From contig BQMF02000059.1 of the NCBI GenBank assembly GCA_027922465.2, positions 496,001 through 560,000 on the forward strand: a DNA stretch of 64,000 bases, written 5' to 3'. Within the stretch, counting starts at the first letter, position 1. Every line of letters begins with the position of its first letter. The stretch comes from Turritopsis dohrnii (taxonomy: Eukaryota > Cnidaria > Hydrozoa > Anthoathecata > Oceaniidae). The position numbers and the translations under genes were made by a program. This document shows positions 23,781 to 34,426 of the stretch, piece by piece. Below the pieces are notes generated by a model. That model searched no databases and had not been told where the DNA came from. It worked only from the letters and a program-made list of their open reading frames with translations.

Positions 23781-25049
23781 TACAGTTTTTGAAAGAGTAA
23801 ATTTCATAATCCTGCGACGTCGTTACGATGTCGTTGGGATGTCATCGAGACGTCTCAGTGAAGATGTAATTGGGACGTCTTTTGAGATTCCCACTTCGCG
23901 ACCATTTTGCGACGTCTTAGGGACGTCTTGAAAAGACGTCTTTTCGACATCTTTACGACGTCTTTGTGCCCGCTGGGAACGGTGCTTTTGTTCTGTAATA
24001 GATTGCAATAGATAGCTTTTTTGTCTTCACGGTTTTCCCATGGACGTATAAAAAGAGAAGGACTTACAACTTTTATAAATCTATTCAAACAACCTCGCCT
24101 CGGTTTATTGAAATTTTGACAAAAGCAGTTTGGAAACTCCCTCAAGTGCTGTTAAAAATACATGTTTCCATTGGCTTCCATGATCGTAACAACCAACCAG
24201 AAATGAATTTAAAGATTTTATGATTATTTTGAAGCCAGTTTTTAAACTCTGATTCCTCATGACTTCTTACAGTCTCAAACATGAAATTTTCAGAATTGAA
24301 TGAGGCAGCACTCTTCTTTCTGTGTATTCTCAGGCATCACCCAGGCGTCTTTCAAAGTACCAAATCTTTGGAAATAAGTATATACACAAAATACTTCCTA
24401 ACTCCGAGAAATTTATCTTAATTCCAATCCAACATTTTAAAAAAGGTTGAGTAGAAGTTTTGTGATACTACAGAATATTGCAGATGTATCTCCAAATCGT
24501 ATTTTCTCTCAATTCTTTGGTTTTCCACATCGGATTAAACCTAAAGCGTCGCATAAACCCGCCCATGTGAACCGAAATCCAGTGAAATGCGAGGCGAGGA
24601 TTACATCAAAGAAATTCCGACAGAATAGATTATAATAATAGAAATGAAAGGCTTAAGTATGGGTTGTGAGTCCTTTTCTTTTTATACGTCTATGGTTTTC
24701 CATAAGTTAAAAAAGAAAATTAGTTAGAAAATTTTCAGGAACCTGGGTTCTGTTGAAGAAGGAATGGAACCTATTCAAAGTTAGATCCACGATAGGCGGA
24801 AAAACGGAAGAGTGATAGTAGTTCAAGGGTCCAATGGTCCTTGAGATTCCGTACGCACTACTTACATAAACTAAAGGGTTATTAGCCAAATTCATGTCAT
24901 CGACAATTTCGCTTCTCAAAAAAGTATAATTACTTTCTAGACATTGTTTTCTCAGCATTTATCTCAGGTGTTTATGATCTATTCGTATCTGTTTGTGTCA
25001 AAAGAAATATCATTAGTTTACACGCTTATTTTGAGTGTTGATGGAAAGC

Positions 25050-25781
25050 TTTTAACCATGGAGGTATAAAACAGAAGGAGAACGAACTCTTATTTTTCTA
25101 TTATTCAGATAATGACTATTCTATTCATTGCGGTATCACTTTGATGTCATCCGTGATGCGCTTTCGGCTGGTTGTCGGTGAAACGAATACTTTTTTTAAA
25201 AATTAACGACAATTTAAAAACCAAATATCATCCATTATAACAACGGATCAACTTGCTGCATAGTGACAAGCAGATTATTAAACCTAAAGCTTCCTTGAGA
25301 AACAAATGAAAATCTATGTTTTTATACAGAGTTGAAGATATCGCGTAATTCACGTATAAGTTCCAATCTACATATCTTCTGACTTAAATGCGCCTCGATA
25401 GTGCCGCGGTACGTGCAAAAACTTAGGATTATTCTCTCTTCAAAAACTGAAGCTCGGCGAAACTGCTTGAGGGGATCACGAGATATATAGACCTAAAGTT
25501 GCAATGTTTTCGTTGCATATTTGTGACGTTTTTGCATAATTCTCCCAATTCCTACAGATTATGCATGCTAAGAACTTTACCCTAACGATCTTTAATCACA
25601 TTGGAGAATTGATATGAACGAAATTTTCACGCAAGAACGCCAAAATTATAAAAATTATGCAAGATGATAGCAATTATATGTTATTACACACTGAGGACTT
25701 AAACAATGCAGCGCATCACGGATAGTACAATAGCAGATTTTGAGTTCGTTCTCCTTCTGTTTTATACCTCCATGTTTTAAC
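25050..25781 (+). mobile_element. 718-bp non-autonomous TIR element, copy 1, with 7-bp target duplication
   Basis: The element spans 25,057-25,774. It begins CATGGAGGTATAAAACAGAA and ends with the inverse, ...TTTTATACCTCCATG. It is flanked on both sides by TTTTAAC (25,050-25,056 and 25,775-25,781). No coding capacity was seen. A nearly identical copy lies in opposite orientation at 41,406-42,119. Confidence 0.9.
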
Positions 25782-27736
25782 AGTAGGGATTTATTAAAGA
25801 ATAAATGCAGCTAGCATGTTGCATATCAATCCTAATATATCTTCTTTTCGATATCTCTTCTGTTAGTATTGAAAATAACATTACTTTTGCGTCAATCCTA
25901 ATATAGCTATGTATAGAAAACATGATTTCTCTGAGCTCAGTTGTACTTTTTCTAATTTGATAACTGCTTAAACTAATCATAAAACGCATCTGCCCAGGTT
26001 ACCAATTTCAATGTAGGTCAAACGTTGGTTGGTAGTATTTTCCGAAGTAGCTGTTAGAGAATATTAAGCATTTATAGTGTAATTGGTGTTCTAAAACAGA
26101 TCAAAATTGAAATATGTTACGTTCACAGGATCTCTGCAAATTGAAAATTTGAGACTTCTTTTGATGAAGCAAGCAATAACACCGTTTATTCATTTCAATG
26201 TAGTATGTTGACATTAATAATAGCAGAATTTCAGAATCTCTTTTTCCCGAAACAAAGACTCTAAGTTCAACTTTATTTATTTATTTATTTATTTATTTTA
26301 CATTAAATTGGCTTCAATTTATACAAATTGTTCTTCCGCCTAAACTAAAAAAATTAAAATTAAAATTCATAATGAATAAAATATATCTATTAAAATAATT
26401 TCGTTAAAATATTTATAGTAGTAAAATGCAGTTATGATAAAAAAACCCCTAAGGAATCGAGCTCGAGAGGTGCGGAGCAGGGCATTGCAAAATAGGAAGT
26501 AAGAGGTAGTTCTAACTAGAATTGAGGATAGACTAAAGTAAGTAATGGGAAGACTAGTGTAAGTTTATGACTTGATGATACTTATTCTTTTGAATGGTTC
26601 AAAGTTCTTTGCTTTTATAATTCTCTTGGTTAATACGATTCACACAATCATATCAAATATGGTTTTAATTAGCAACTTAGCAGTTCTTGCTTAACATCTC
26701 CATAGATCTTTGACTCAGGCCGAAAGTCTTTTATACTGAAATTTTCAAAGACAGAGCGACCGAAACAAAGGTGTTTTTTTCTGCAACCAATTATAGATTT
26801 GTATCAAGTATGTTTGAAGTGATGTTACTGGGATATCTGCTTGCATCGGCATATGAATGCTGTTATAATGCATCTGCTAAATCTAGCAAATCTTGTTAAA
26901 CAGCTATTTCTAATCGAAATCAACTTTGTGATTTCCTGTTAATTTCTTTCAATAAATTATTTATAAAGTCACTGTCAAACACAAGCCAGACATTTTAATT
27001 TTGAAGGTAACACCGAACATTCACAGGAAAGGTAAAAACGTGTTTGATCTCGATACACTTTTCAACAATTTATGGTTAACTATCGTGTGTTTGACTAAAT
27101 ATTGCACATAGAGGGTCTTTTATTTATTGCTGTGGTTTAGTAGTTATGACATACAAACTCCTTCAAAAGTAATTGTAACATTTCAAATGAATGTGTCGAC
27201 TTTTTATTGATATCACTGAAAGTTCGATGAACCTTGCAAGTGTATTTTCATTTATAAATAGATCATTTTGTGAATACAATTTTAGAGCTTATTTTAAAAT
27301 CTTTAATCAGCAGTTAGGTTTACTGATTGCTTTCTTGTTGATCATCTTTTCAGATTTTGAAATGCCTTTGACCTCAATAATAACTTTCTTATTGACATAT
27401 TTTAGATGAACATCCTATTTTTGTTGACATGTGCATTTGCGCTTCTGAGTGAAGGTAAGTTCGAACATCGTTATGTAAAAAAGGAAGTTTAAATTGTTTT
27501 TCCCATATTGACCTCACACATTTGGCAAAATTAAGGTTTAATTAGATAATAACTTGATTTTCAGGGTGCTTGAGTTTCAAGATAATCAAAACTGGGCAGT
27601 GTAAGTTTCTTTTCCGTAGTTTCACATTGATATGAATTCCCATGAAAAAAGATGTTCTTCGCTATTCTGGTTACTCTCATGATTTTTATTAGAGATGGTT
27701 TATTTGCTTGCTTTCCATAAGACAACACTTGCTTTA
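25782..27736. other. Gene-poor AT-rich region with (TTTA)n
   Basis: No supported gene. A (TTTA)n microsatellite sits at about 26,272-26,300. The remaining sequence is AT-rich with only short ORFs. Confidence 0.5.
26272..26300. repeat. (TTTA)n microsatellite
   Basis: About seven perfect TTTA units. Confidence 0.95.
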
Positions 27737-29058
27737 TTAAGCGCTGGTCAAACGAACACTGTTGCGTCAATTGTTGCATTCATTTGACACCAAGTTTTGT
27801 GATGTTGCACGGCCATGCAACAGTGTTGCATAACTACACAACAAAATGAACATGTTCATTTTGTTGTGACGTTAATAGTGTTGCAGCCTTTTTTTAAGCT
27901 AAGGCGCCACTAGAGCTTTTTTTCATGCGCATGCAATGCAACATGTCCCATAGCATGCGCATGAAACTCTTCTTAGTGACGCCGGTAGTAAATTGTTGCA
28001 AAGAAAATGATTGATTGTAATGTTCCACAGTTGAAAAATACAGCTCTGATGTTCCTGATCCGGAAGCTCTTGAACCTTCTTCTCGTTGTTTTTCTCTTTT
28101 GTATTTGGCGAGGATATCATGTCAGCATGTCTTCAGCTCAGGAATGGTAAATTTTCCGGAAAAATGCTCACCTAGTTTCTCCATCAGAGCCTCTCGTAAA
28201 ATACGATCTCTATAATCTTGAGAATTGAAATTCCACAGAGAGGGGTTCTCGCGGTAATAAATAATCAATGATATCTTTAATGTCCTCGAAACTCGAAACT
28301 TTATGGGCTCTTTTGCTTTATCATTTTTGTGATAAAGGTTATCACTGTCCCACAAAACAGAATTGTTTTTATAAAATTCAATTAATGTAATTTTTTCTTT
28401 GTCGTTGAGAGTCGCTTCTTTTCAGACATCTTTTCTTTGCGTAGTGATTTGTTTACTCTCTTAACTGCAATGGAACTTCAAGAGCATTCGATCTAATTTC
28501 AAATCGAATGTAAAATGACGTCACAATAAAAATTTTGTCCCGCAACATTATCTAAAGCATGGGCCACTATGAAAAAATGTCCCACAACAAAAATATTGTC
28601 GAATTTTGGCCCGGGCGCAATGGAGCGAAATAGATTCAGATCTATTTTGCTCCATTGCTCCGGGGACAAAATTTTTGCTCCATTGCGTAATTTTTGTCCC
28701 ACGGAAAAATAAAAAGTGATATGGGACACGTGCAACATTTTTCATGCGCGTGCAATGCAGCAATGTTGCATTGCATGCGCATGAAAAAAAGCTTTAGTGG
28801 CGCCTTAGCTTTATGATGTTGCATTCATTTGACATGTCAAAACATCATTTCTTAAAACATTTTGAATGTCGAACGATAAATCGAACGTCAAATCGAATGG
28901 TTAACATGAGGATATCCTATTTTGAAAAGACTTTTTGTTTCAGAAAATGAAATGTTTTAGGCAATGTTGCAAGAAAATAATAACCACCCCCTCAAACGAT
29001 TACAACATTTTTCATCAAATGTTGCATGAAATGTTGCGCTCGTTTGACCAGCGCTTTA
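27737..29058. mobile_element. 1.3-kb inverted-repeat element with TTA target duplication
   Basis: The element is 27,740-29,055. The left end AGCGCTGGTCAAACGA is mirrored by TCGTTTGACCAGCGCT. TTA flanks both sides, and TWA duplications are usual for PIF/Harbinger elements. A second, inner inverted repeat starts near 27,895 (AGCTAAGGCGCCACTAGAGC) and ends near 28,812. The interior repeats TTGCA/TGCAA words, CATGCGCATG palindromes and ACAACAAAAT motifs. No intact transposase frame was found. Confidence 0.75.
27895..28812. repeat. Inner inverted repeat nested in the 27.7-29.1 kb element
   Basis: The arms are about 48 bp (AGCTAAGGCGCCACTAGAGC... against ...GCTTTAGTGGCGCCTTAGCT). Both contain the stretch TTTTTTTCATGCGCATGCAA. 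This could be a separate element inserted in the outer one, or an older terminus. Confidence 0.7.
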
Positions 29059-29229
29059 GCGAGAAATGAATTCTCGTCGTCCAATATGAGGCTGAAGAGC
29101 TTCAATCTGTGCATTTCAAATTAAAACTGTTCACTTACTGCGTTTATTACGTCACATTTCCTCCCTAAACCAGATGAAAGTAGATCTGCGGAATTCCCTT
29201 TCGAATTTCCTTTCGAAACTAGTTGCCCC

Positions 29230-29790
29230 CGCTAAATCGTCCTCTCACTACCTCGACACTCGCCTAACTCGACATAATTCTTTCGGTCCCGCCAGATTCG
29301 ACGCTTTTGAATGGAAATTTCCCCCGCTATCTCGACATTTCTAACTCGACACCCGCCTATCTCCGACATAAATATTGCGGTCCCTTGACAAAAAACTCGA
29401 CATTTTCAAAATTTTAATTGTTGCTATTTTCTTAATTATCGTTCTGAGCTCATTTTCTGTCACCGACAATCAAAATCCTGTGAATTTAGGAGGTGGGGAG
29501 GGGATGCAGGTGGAATGTACACTTCACTTCGTTGAAAAAGCAGGATATATAAATATTCTTAGACAGCAGAATCAGGCAATCAATGAACTTTAATTTTTAG
29601 AAACTTGTTATATGACATATATTTCAAATTAAGAAATATATTCGTGTTTTTTCTTATTTAATTTTTTTAGGTACTGTCCGAACCTAATGAAAGCAAAATA
29701 TAGGGGTGGTAGGGGCGATGGACAAAAATATAACATTAAAAAAAATCCCCCGCTAACTCGACCCCCGCCTAACTCGATATTTTTCCTCGC
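29230..29790. repeat. Dispersed CTCGACA motif cluster
   Basis: Variants of CCCGCTAACTCGACACCCGC recur at about 29,225-29,400 and again at about 29,745-29,785. This looks like the two repeat-bearing ends of a small element. Similar motifs occur at the termini of some Tc1/mariner/pogo-group elements (from memory), but the boundaries were not resolved. Confidence 0.4.
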
Positions 29791-30339
29791 TTAACATCCA
29801 AGAGAAATCTGAGCCATTAAAACTATTCAATTAGTAGTCTTAATGCTAATGTTTTAATACTACCATAGCAACTATAGTTTTGAGATATTTTTTAGCGTTT
29901 TTTTATAACTTTTTTATATTAATTCGATACCTGTAGGTACACTTCACATCCGAATTTCTAGCAGTGTGTCACTAATATTTCTTGAGTTCTTTACATATTT
30001 CTATGTCAGCGATTTCTTTATGAACATTGTGATGTCACGTTGCCATGGAGATCAAGTTTTGAGCAAAAACTTTAAATGGCAATATCTCGGGATCGAAAAA
30101 TGATTTTTTGAAAATTCAAGAACTGACTTTCACCATTTTTAAAATTCTTCCAAATGGTACAAAAAAAATCAAGTTTGATTTTTTGAGTTTAGTTCCCCTT
30201 TAACTAACCCATCCATCGTTAGTTGAAATGTACAAGCTTCTGGTGATACTCTTTATAATCACACGGTGGGTGTTTTAACAAAAACGGCGCCTCATATGAG
30301 AGTGCAATTAATCCGTAATCTCACTTGTGAAATTACAAT

Positions 30340-30480
30340 CCAATCTTTTGTTTCAAAATATTCGAATATTTTTTTTCAAAACATTCGAATCTTTTGTTTC
30401 AAAACATTCGAATCTTTTGTAATGTTGAGTTTTTGTAATGTTTTTGTAATTTTTGTAATGTTTTTGTAATGTTGAGTTAA
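30340..30480. repeat. Compound tandem repeats
   Basis: About three copies of a unit of roughly 26 bp ending in CAAAACATTCGAATCTTTTG are followed by about five copies of TTTTTGTAATG. Confidence 0.8.
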
Positions 30481-30550
30481 GAAAACTAAGTTTTTGTTGT
30501 ACACTACGAATCTGCCTTACCGTCCCCTCGGCTCATAAAGTGTGATTAGC

Positions 30551-30697
30551 ATGTAATCGCACGTTGTATATGCTCGTGCAATTAAGGATAAATTTGTATT
30601 CGTTATTCGTCCAGTCCTACGGACTCGTGAAATTTTTTGTCCAGAAATAACTCATACAAATTTATCCTTAATTGCACTCGACAACGTACGATTACAT
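30551..30697. repeat. Long fold-back inverted repeat
   Basis: The left arm (30,551-30,598) and right arm (30,652-30,697) are near-perfect inverted copies over about 45 bp. The shared core is CAATTAAGGATAAATTTGTA, and the loop is about 55 bp. No coding potential; likely a small foldback element. Confidence 0.8.
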
Positions 30698-30770
30698 ATA
30701 CTAATATTTTTTCTTGTTTGTTATTTAAATGTTTTGAATGCTTTTTTGTTTCGAATCAAAAACACGGTGT

Positions 30771-30850
30771 ATTTCAGATAAATATTTCAGATAAATATTT
30801 CAGATAAATATTTCAGATAGATATTTCAGATATTTCAGATAGATATTTCA
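30771..30850. repeat. ATATTTCAGATAA tandem repeat
   Basis: About six copies of a 14-bp unit (ATATTTCAGATAAA with variants). Confidence 0.9.
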
Positions 30851-31155
30851 AGCTTACCTCCCACACAAAATCATTATAAAATATATTAAACATACATCAA
30901 ATATAGTTTCGGAATTTGATATTCTTTCCGTTAATTAAGAATATCTCACCGAAATAAAAAGCAAAACATAGTTCAATAATTCAAGTTTTATCGTACTGGC
31001 CGCCATATTTTTGTAAAGATTTCAAAAATACAGTGAAACGAGTTTTCTCGGAAATTAAATGGTGACGTCAGACCGGTAACAAATCATTGACCGGCTTTTG
31101 CGATTAAGTTAATAATCATTTATTTTTGCTATTCCCCCGGGAATGTTAGTTTAAC

Positions 31156-31397
31156 ATTTGGGTCTGTTACAAAAGTATTAGCATTTTGTCCATCCGACAC
31201 GATAAATGTTTATTTCAATATTTTTTGACTATCATCCTTGTAGAAATCATGTTTTGGAATTTTGTAAAGTCTATTCTAGTATACTTTCGAAAAACGTTTG
31301 CTTGCTATTGTATCATAAACGTGCTGTTTTCTATATAGCCCTAAGCATCGATTTGTCCGTCCGACATAAAACAAGTATTTTCGTAACAGACCCATTT
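31156..31397. mobile_element. MITE-like element of about 234 bp
   Basis: The element is 31,160-31,393. Left end GGGTCTGTTACAAAAGTATT; the inverse of the right end is GGGTCTGTTACGAAAATACT. Both are followed inward by TTTGTCC.TCCGACA. ATTT flanks both sides, consistent with a 4-bp target duplication. Non-coding. Confidence 0.75.
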
Positions 31398-32794
31398 CTT
31401 CAGTTCAAAAGCAATTTTATGCTCAAAGTGTAGAACAATTTATTTTACGTCACAAACATTTTTTTTTCTAAGTTTGAATTACAAAACGTCTTATTCAAAC
31501 GAGTGTACTTTGTACTATTTTCAATGATTGTTTCGCTTCCTGGGCGATCCGCTGGTCGCACAGTTTCCTGTCTTCGTTTCAAACTGTGGTTTCTTTCGGA
31601 TGATACTTTTTTATCAACACTGCCCTGAAATATGCGTTCTCAGCAATATCTTTCATGAATTGATAGCTTTTAGCCTTTTTCACTTTCATTGCCGTAAATT
31701 TTTTTTTGTTCGTTTGTTCCACGCTATTTTGAAACGTGGAACTATTTTTCCTTCTTTCAACGTTGTTGCCTTGACAAAAAAAAAAAAAATAATTTGTTCT
31801 TTTGATTTGTTTGATTTGTTCTTTTTTGCAAGGCAGTACTTGTTCGGGTTTCTGATGAACACCAAGGAAACTTGGTTGGTATAGTGCCCGTAAGCAGAAG
31901 TCGTGGTAATTTGATACGTTATTCAAATCATGTCATTAGGGCTTTAAAGTATTAAGACACAATTGTTGATGTAAGCAGCTTACCGGAAGTCTGGAAACGA
32001 ATTTTCAAATCTCTGCTTGGATCAAGCATCAGAACAATCTTTTTTTCTAATAGCTGCAATCCAAATTTTGGCATATTTTTCATCCTTTGGCAATGAAAAG
32101 AATGTCTTTTTACTATTTGTCGATCTATGGTAGCAACCAGGCACTGCACATATTCGCGGAATGATAGCAATATTTAGATTTATTTCACGAATAGAAAGTG
32201 TGTATCGATCTTTCAACAGAAGGTGAGTTGAGAATTTTCAAGAGATTAGTGAGCTTTTTGTTTAGAAGAGTAAAAGTTTATAGGGGGTTTGCATCTTTTC
32301 CTATACTTTTAAAAATCAGTCCGCAAATTTGTTACCGCTCTGACGTCATCATTTCCCGCGAAGCTTCGATCAGTGTTTTCAAGATGGCGACGTTGCTCAC
32401 AATGTTGTTGTTGCGATTAAAAAATTATCTGTTTTGTTTGGTCATTTAGGCATAACTACTAGTGTTTTTATTAATGAATTCTGAGATAGTAGTTTATTTA
32501 GAAAGTTTTGAGAGTAATTTATGTTTTTGTAGGAGGTAAGCTTTCAGATGGATCTGTTAACATCAGACTTTAATGTGTTTGAGTTAGTGAGAGTAAGGCT
32601 CAAGGTTGGGCTCATTTGTTCAAATATGTGTTTTCACCTTTGTAATGAATAAATGAACAAGATGAACATACTCTTAGGCTAACGTCGTGAAAATTCAGAT
32701 TTGGTTCATTTGGAGTTGGTTCTAAAATGCTGTTGCTGCATGCACGACGTGTTTCTCTACCTTATGTACGATGCGTACTTTAACTATCTTTTAG
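31398..32794. other. Spacer upstream of CAP-ShKT gene 2
   Basis: This holds homopolymer T/A runs and ORFs of up to 118 codons on both strands (31,528-31,926) that carry lysine/phenylalanine low-complexity and match nothing recognised. The signal-peptide exon of CAP-ShKT gene 2 should lie here or further upstream. A hydrophobic start at about 32,384 (reading ATLLTMLLL) is a weak candidate without a good donor. Confidence 0.4.
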
Positions 32795-34426
32795 TTACGC
32801 AATCAATGATATTGAAAATCCACAATGCAAAGCGACGTTTGCATGGTGTTCCTCCTTTGGCTTACAGCGATAAACTTGAAAAAGATGCAGCAGCCTGCGC
32901 TTACCGCATGTTTAATGAGAATTTAGATCCCAAAAATCATCCATGTAACCCAAAGAGCTTAAAAGAAGGAGAGAATATTGGTGTTCTGTCAGGTGATAAG
33001 ACAAGTGATGACGACATGAAATTAATTGAAAGAATGTGGTAGGTACATGATTTACAAGGAGCATTTACAAGATGATTACCTAAGGCTCAATTTATCATTA
33101 CAAGTATCATAAAACACAAAATGTTTTATATTTACGCACAATTCATGAACTGGTGTTATAATTTGGATACAATCATAAAGGTACCTCCATATGTAATTAA
33201 CAAAGGGTTTAGCGGAGTAAACTCACCGACAAAGGCACTTCCCTAGATGTTCCTTGGACCACATAGGAACAAACGCTGACGTCATAAGGTGATCCTGTGC
33301 TTTTTGGGGAGGGTTTGGTGGGGTTGGGCTATTAATTAATCAAAAATTATATTTATATGAAAATGTTCTATAAATTACAGGTACGAAGAAGGAAAGTTGA
33401 TTGATTTCAATGCACGTCACTGGTTCATGGGAGCTTTAAAACAAAAATCGCAGATAGGTCATTTCACTCAGGCAAGTGTGACCATTAAAACATTCTTTTC
33501 TTACAAGTGTTTTCATGCTTACAGATTTTTGAATCAAAATAAAAACCCTAAATTTTTTTCTTAGGAGGTTTGGAAAGACACAAAACAGGTTGGCTGCGCA
33601 TGGGGAGAATCTAGTGGAAAAACAATCATGGTCTGCAGATACTACCCACAAGGAAATTATTTCTATCCTGCTCCCTTCAGAAACAATGTTTTCCCAGCAG
33701 GTAAATGGACCGCACTTGATGATTTTTTAATCCGAAGTGAATTTTCTTAATAACTTTTAACTTTGATAATCCATCTGTTGATTTCTTCTGTAAGTGCTCT
33801 GTAAAGTTCAAATATTGCCGCATAGTCATTGAGCTAATTTTCCAAAGATGATATTGACAAGTGGCCAGATAAATTAATTCTTGAATAAAATTTTACCATT
33901 CTTCCTTTATTACTTATGTTACTTATCGAAATATTTGGCAGGTACAATTACAGTTTGAACAATGGAGGTCAAAGACAATTTATGTTTTTTTTAACGAAGT
34001 GCTAAATTGAAGTTGAAATCGAAGTGCACTTGATCAACAGCCATGAATACTTGGAGTAATTCCAATGTCTCTTTCAGGCGGAAACCTTTAAATTATGATT
34101 GCAAAAAGGTTATCTTGACATCATCTACGTAATAAAAACTGCTTTGATTCTCAGTAGGTAAACTTGTGGAAACTCACTGCGAAGGAGTGCATTTCTATAG
34201 AAATATAAACAATATTTCCGTTGCTCTTCCATGCAGTGACTTTTTAGCGATTTTGCCCACTGTGGCCTAACTATGTATCCTTGTAAATTAACCTTTATTA
34301 CATAACAATTACTTATATTTAGAATGCAGTGACGAAAAGAATGAGGCGTATTGCAATGCCTTTAAGGCTTACTGTTCTACGGCACAAATAGCAAAAGATT
34401 GTAAAAAAACTTGTCAACAATGTTAA
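32795..34426 (+). CDS. Secreted CAP (SCP/TAPS) domain protein with C-terminal ShKT domain, gene 2 (first exon not located)
   Basis: Four exons join in phase: 32,795-33,038, 33,381-33,471, 33,565-33,700 and 34,323-34,426. The CAP domain contains HNAKRRLHG, GENIGV, WYEEGKLIDF and GHFTQEVW, with both histidines and both glutamates of the CAP cavity. The terminal exon encodes a six-cysteine ShKT domain ending CKKTCQQC. Exon boundaries match gene 1: the WY codon is split after TG in both, and both have a phase-0 break after the histidine motif. Gene 2 has an extra intron before the ShKT domain. The intron after 33,471 has a GC donor (CAG|GCAAGT). The first exon shown enters in phase 1, so an upstream exon with the signal peptide is required and is not identified. 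Secretion is inferred from the family. Confidence 0.87.
34166..34262. repeat. Small fold-back repeat, copy 2 of 3
   Basis: It matches 19,283-19,382 across CACTG.G.AGGAGTG.ATTT and CTATAGAAATAT. It lies in the last intron of CAP-ShKT gene 2. Confidence 0.6.

Larger units (their letters stand above)
23212..23977. mobile_element. GACGTC-rich inverted-repeat element
   Basis: The left end, CCCAGCGGGCACAAGACGTC, is mirrored at the right end by GACGTCTTTGTGCCCGCTGGG. The interior is packed with GACGTC palindromes and holds three tandem 123-bp units (23,278, 23,401 and 23,524). It carries no open frame. A tRNA-like segment lies at about 23,708-23,780. The termini resemble a non-autonomous element family widespread in invertebrates (from memory). 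Confidence 0.8.

Noticed and set aside
24707..24958. Minus-strand ORF with an internal GTAAGT donor-like site
   Set aside because: No recognised protein and no partner exon; a single donor-like hexamer is weak evidence.
31528..31926. Overlapping ORFs of 115-118 codons on both strands
   Set aside because: Dominated by Phe/Lys homopolymer-like runs; mutual antisense.
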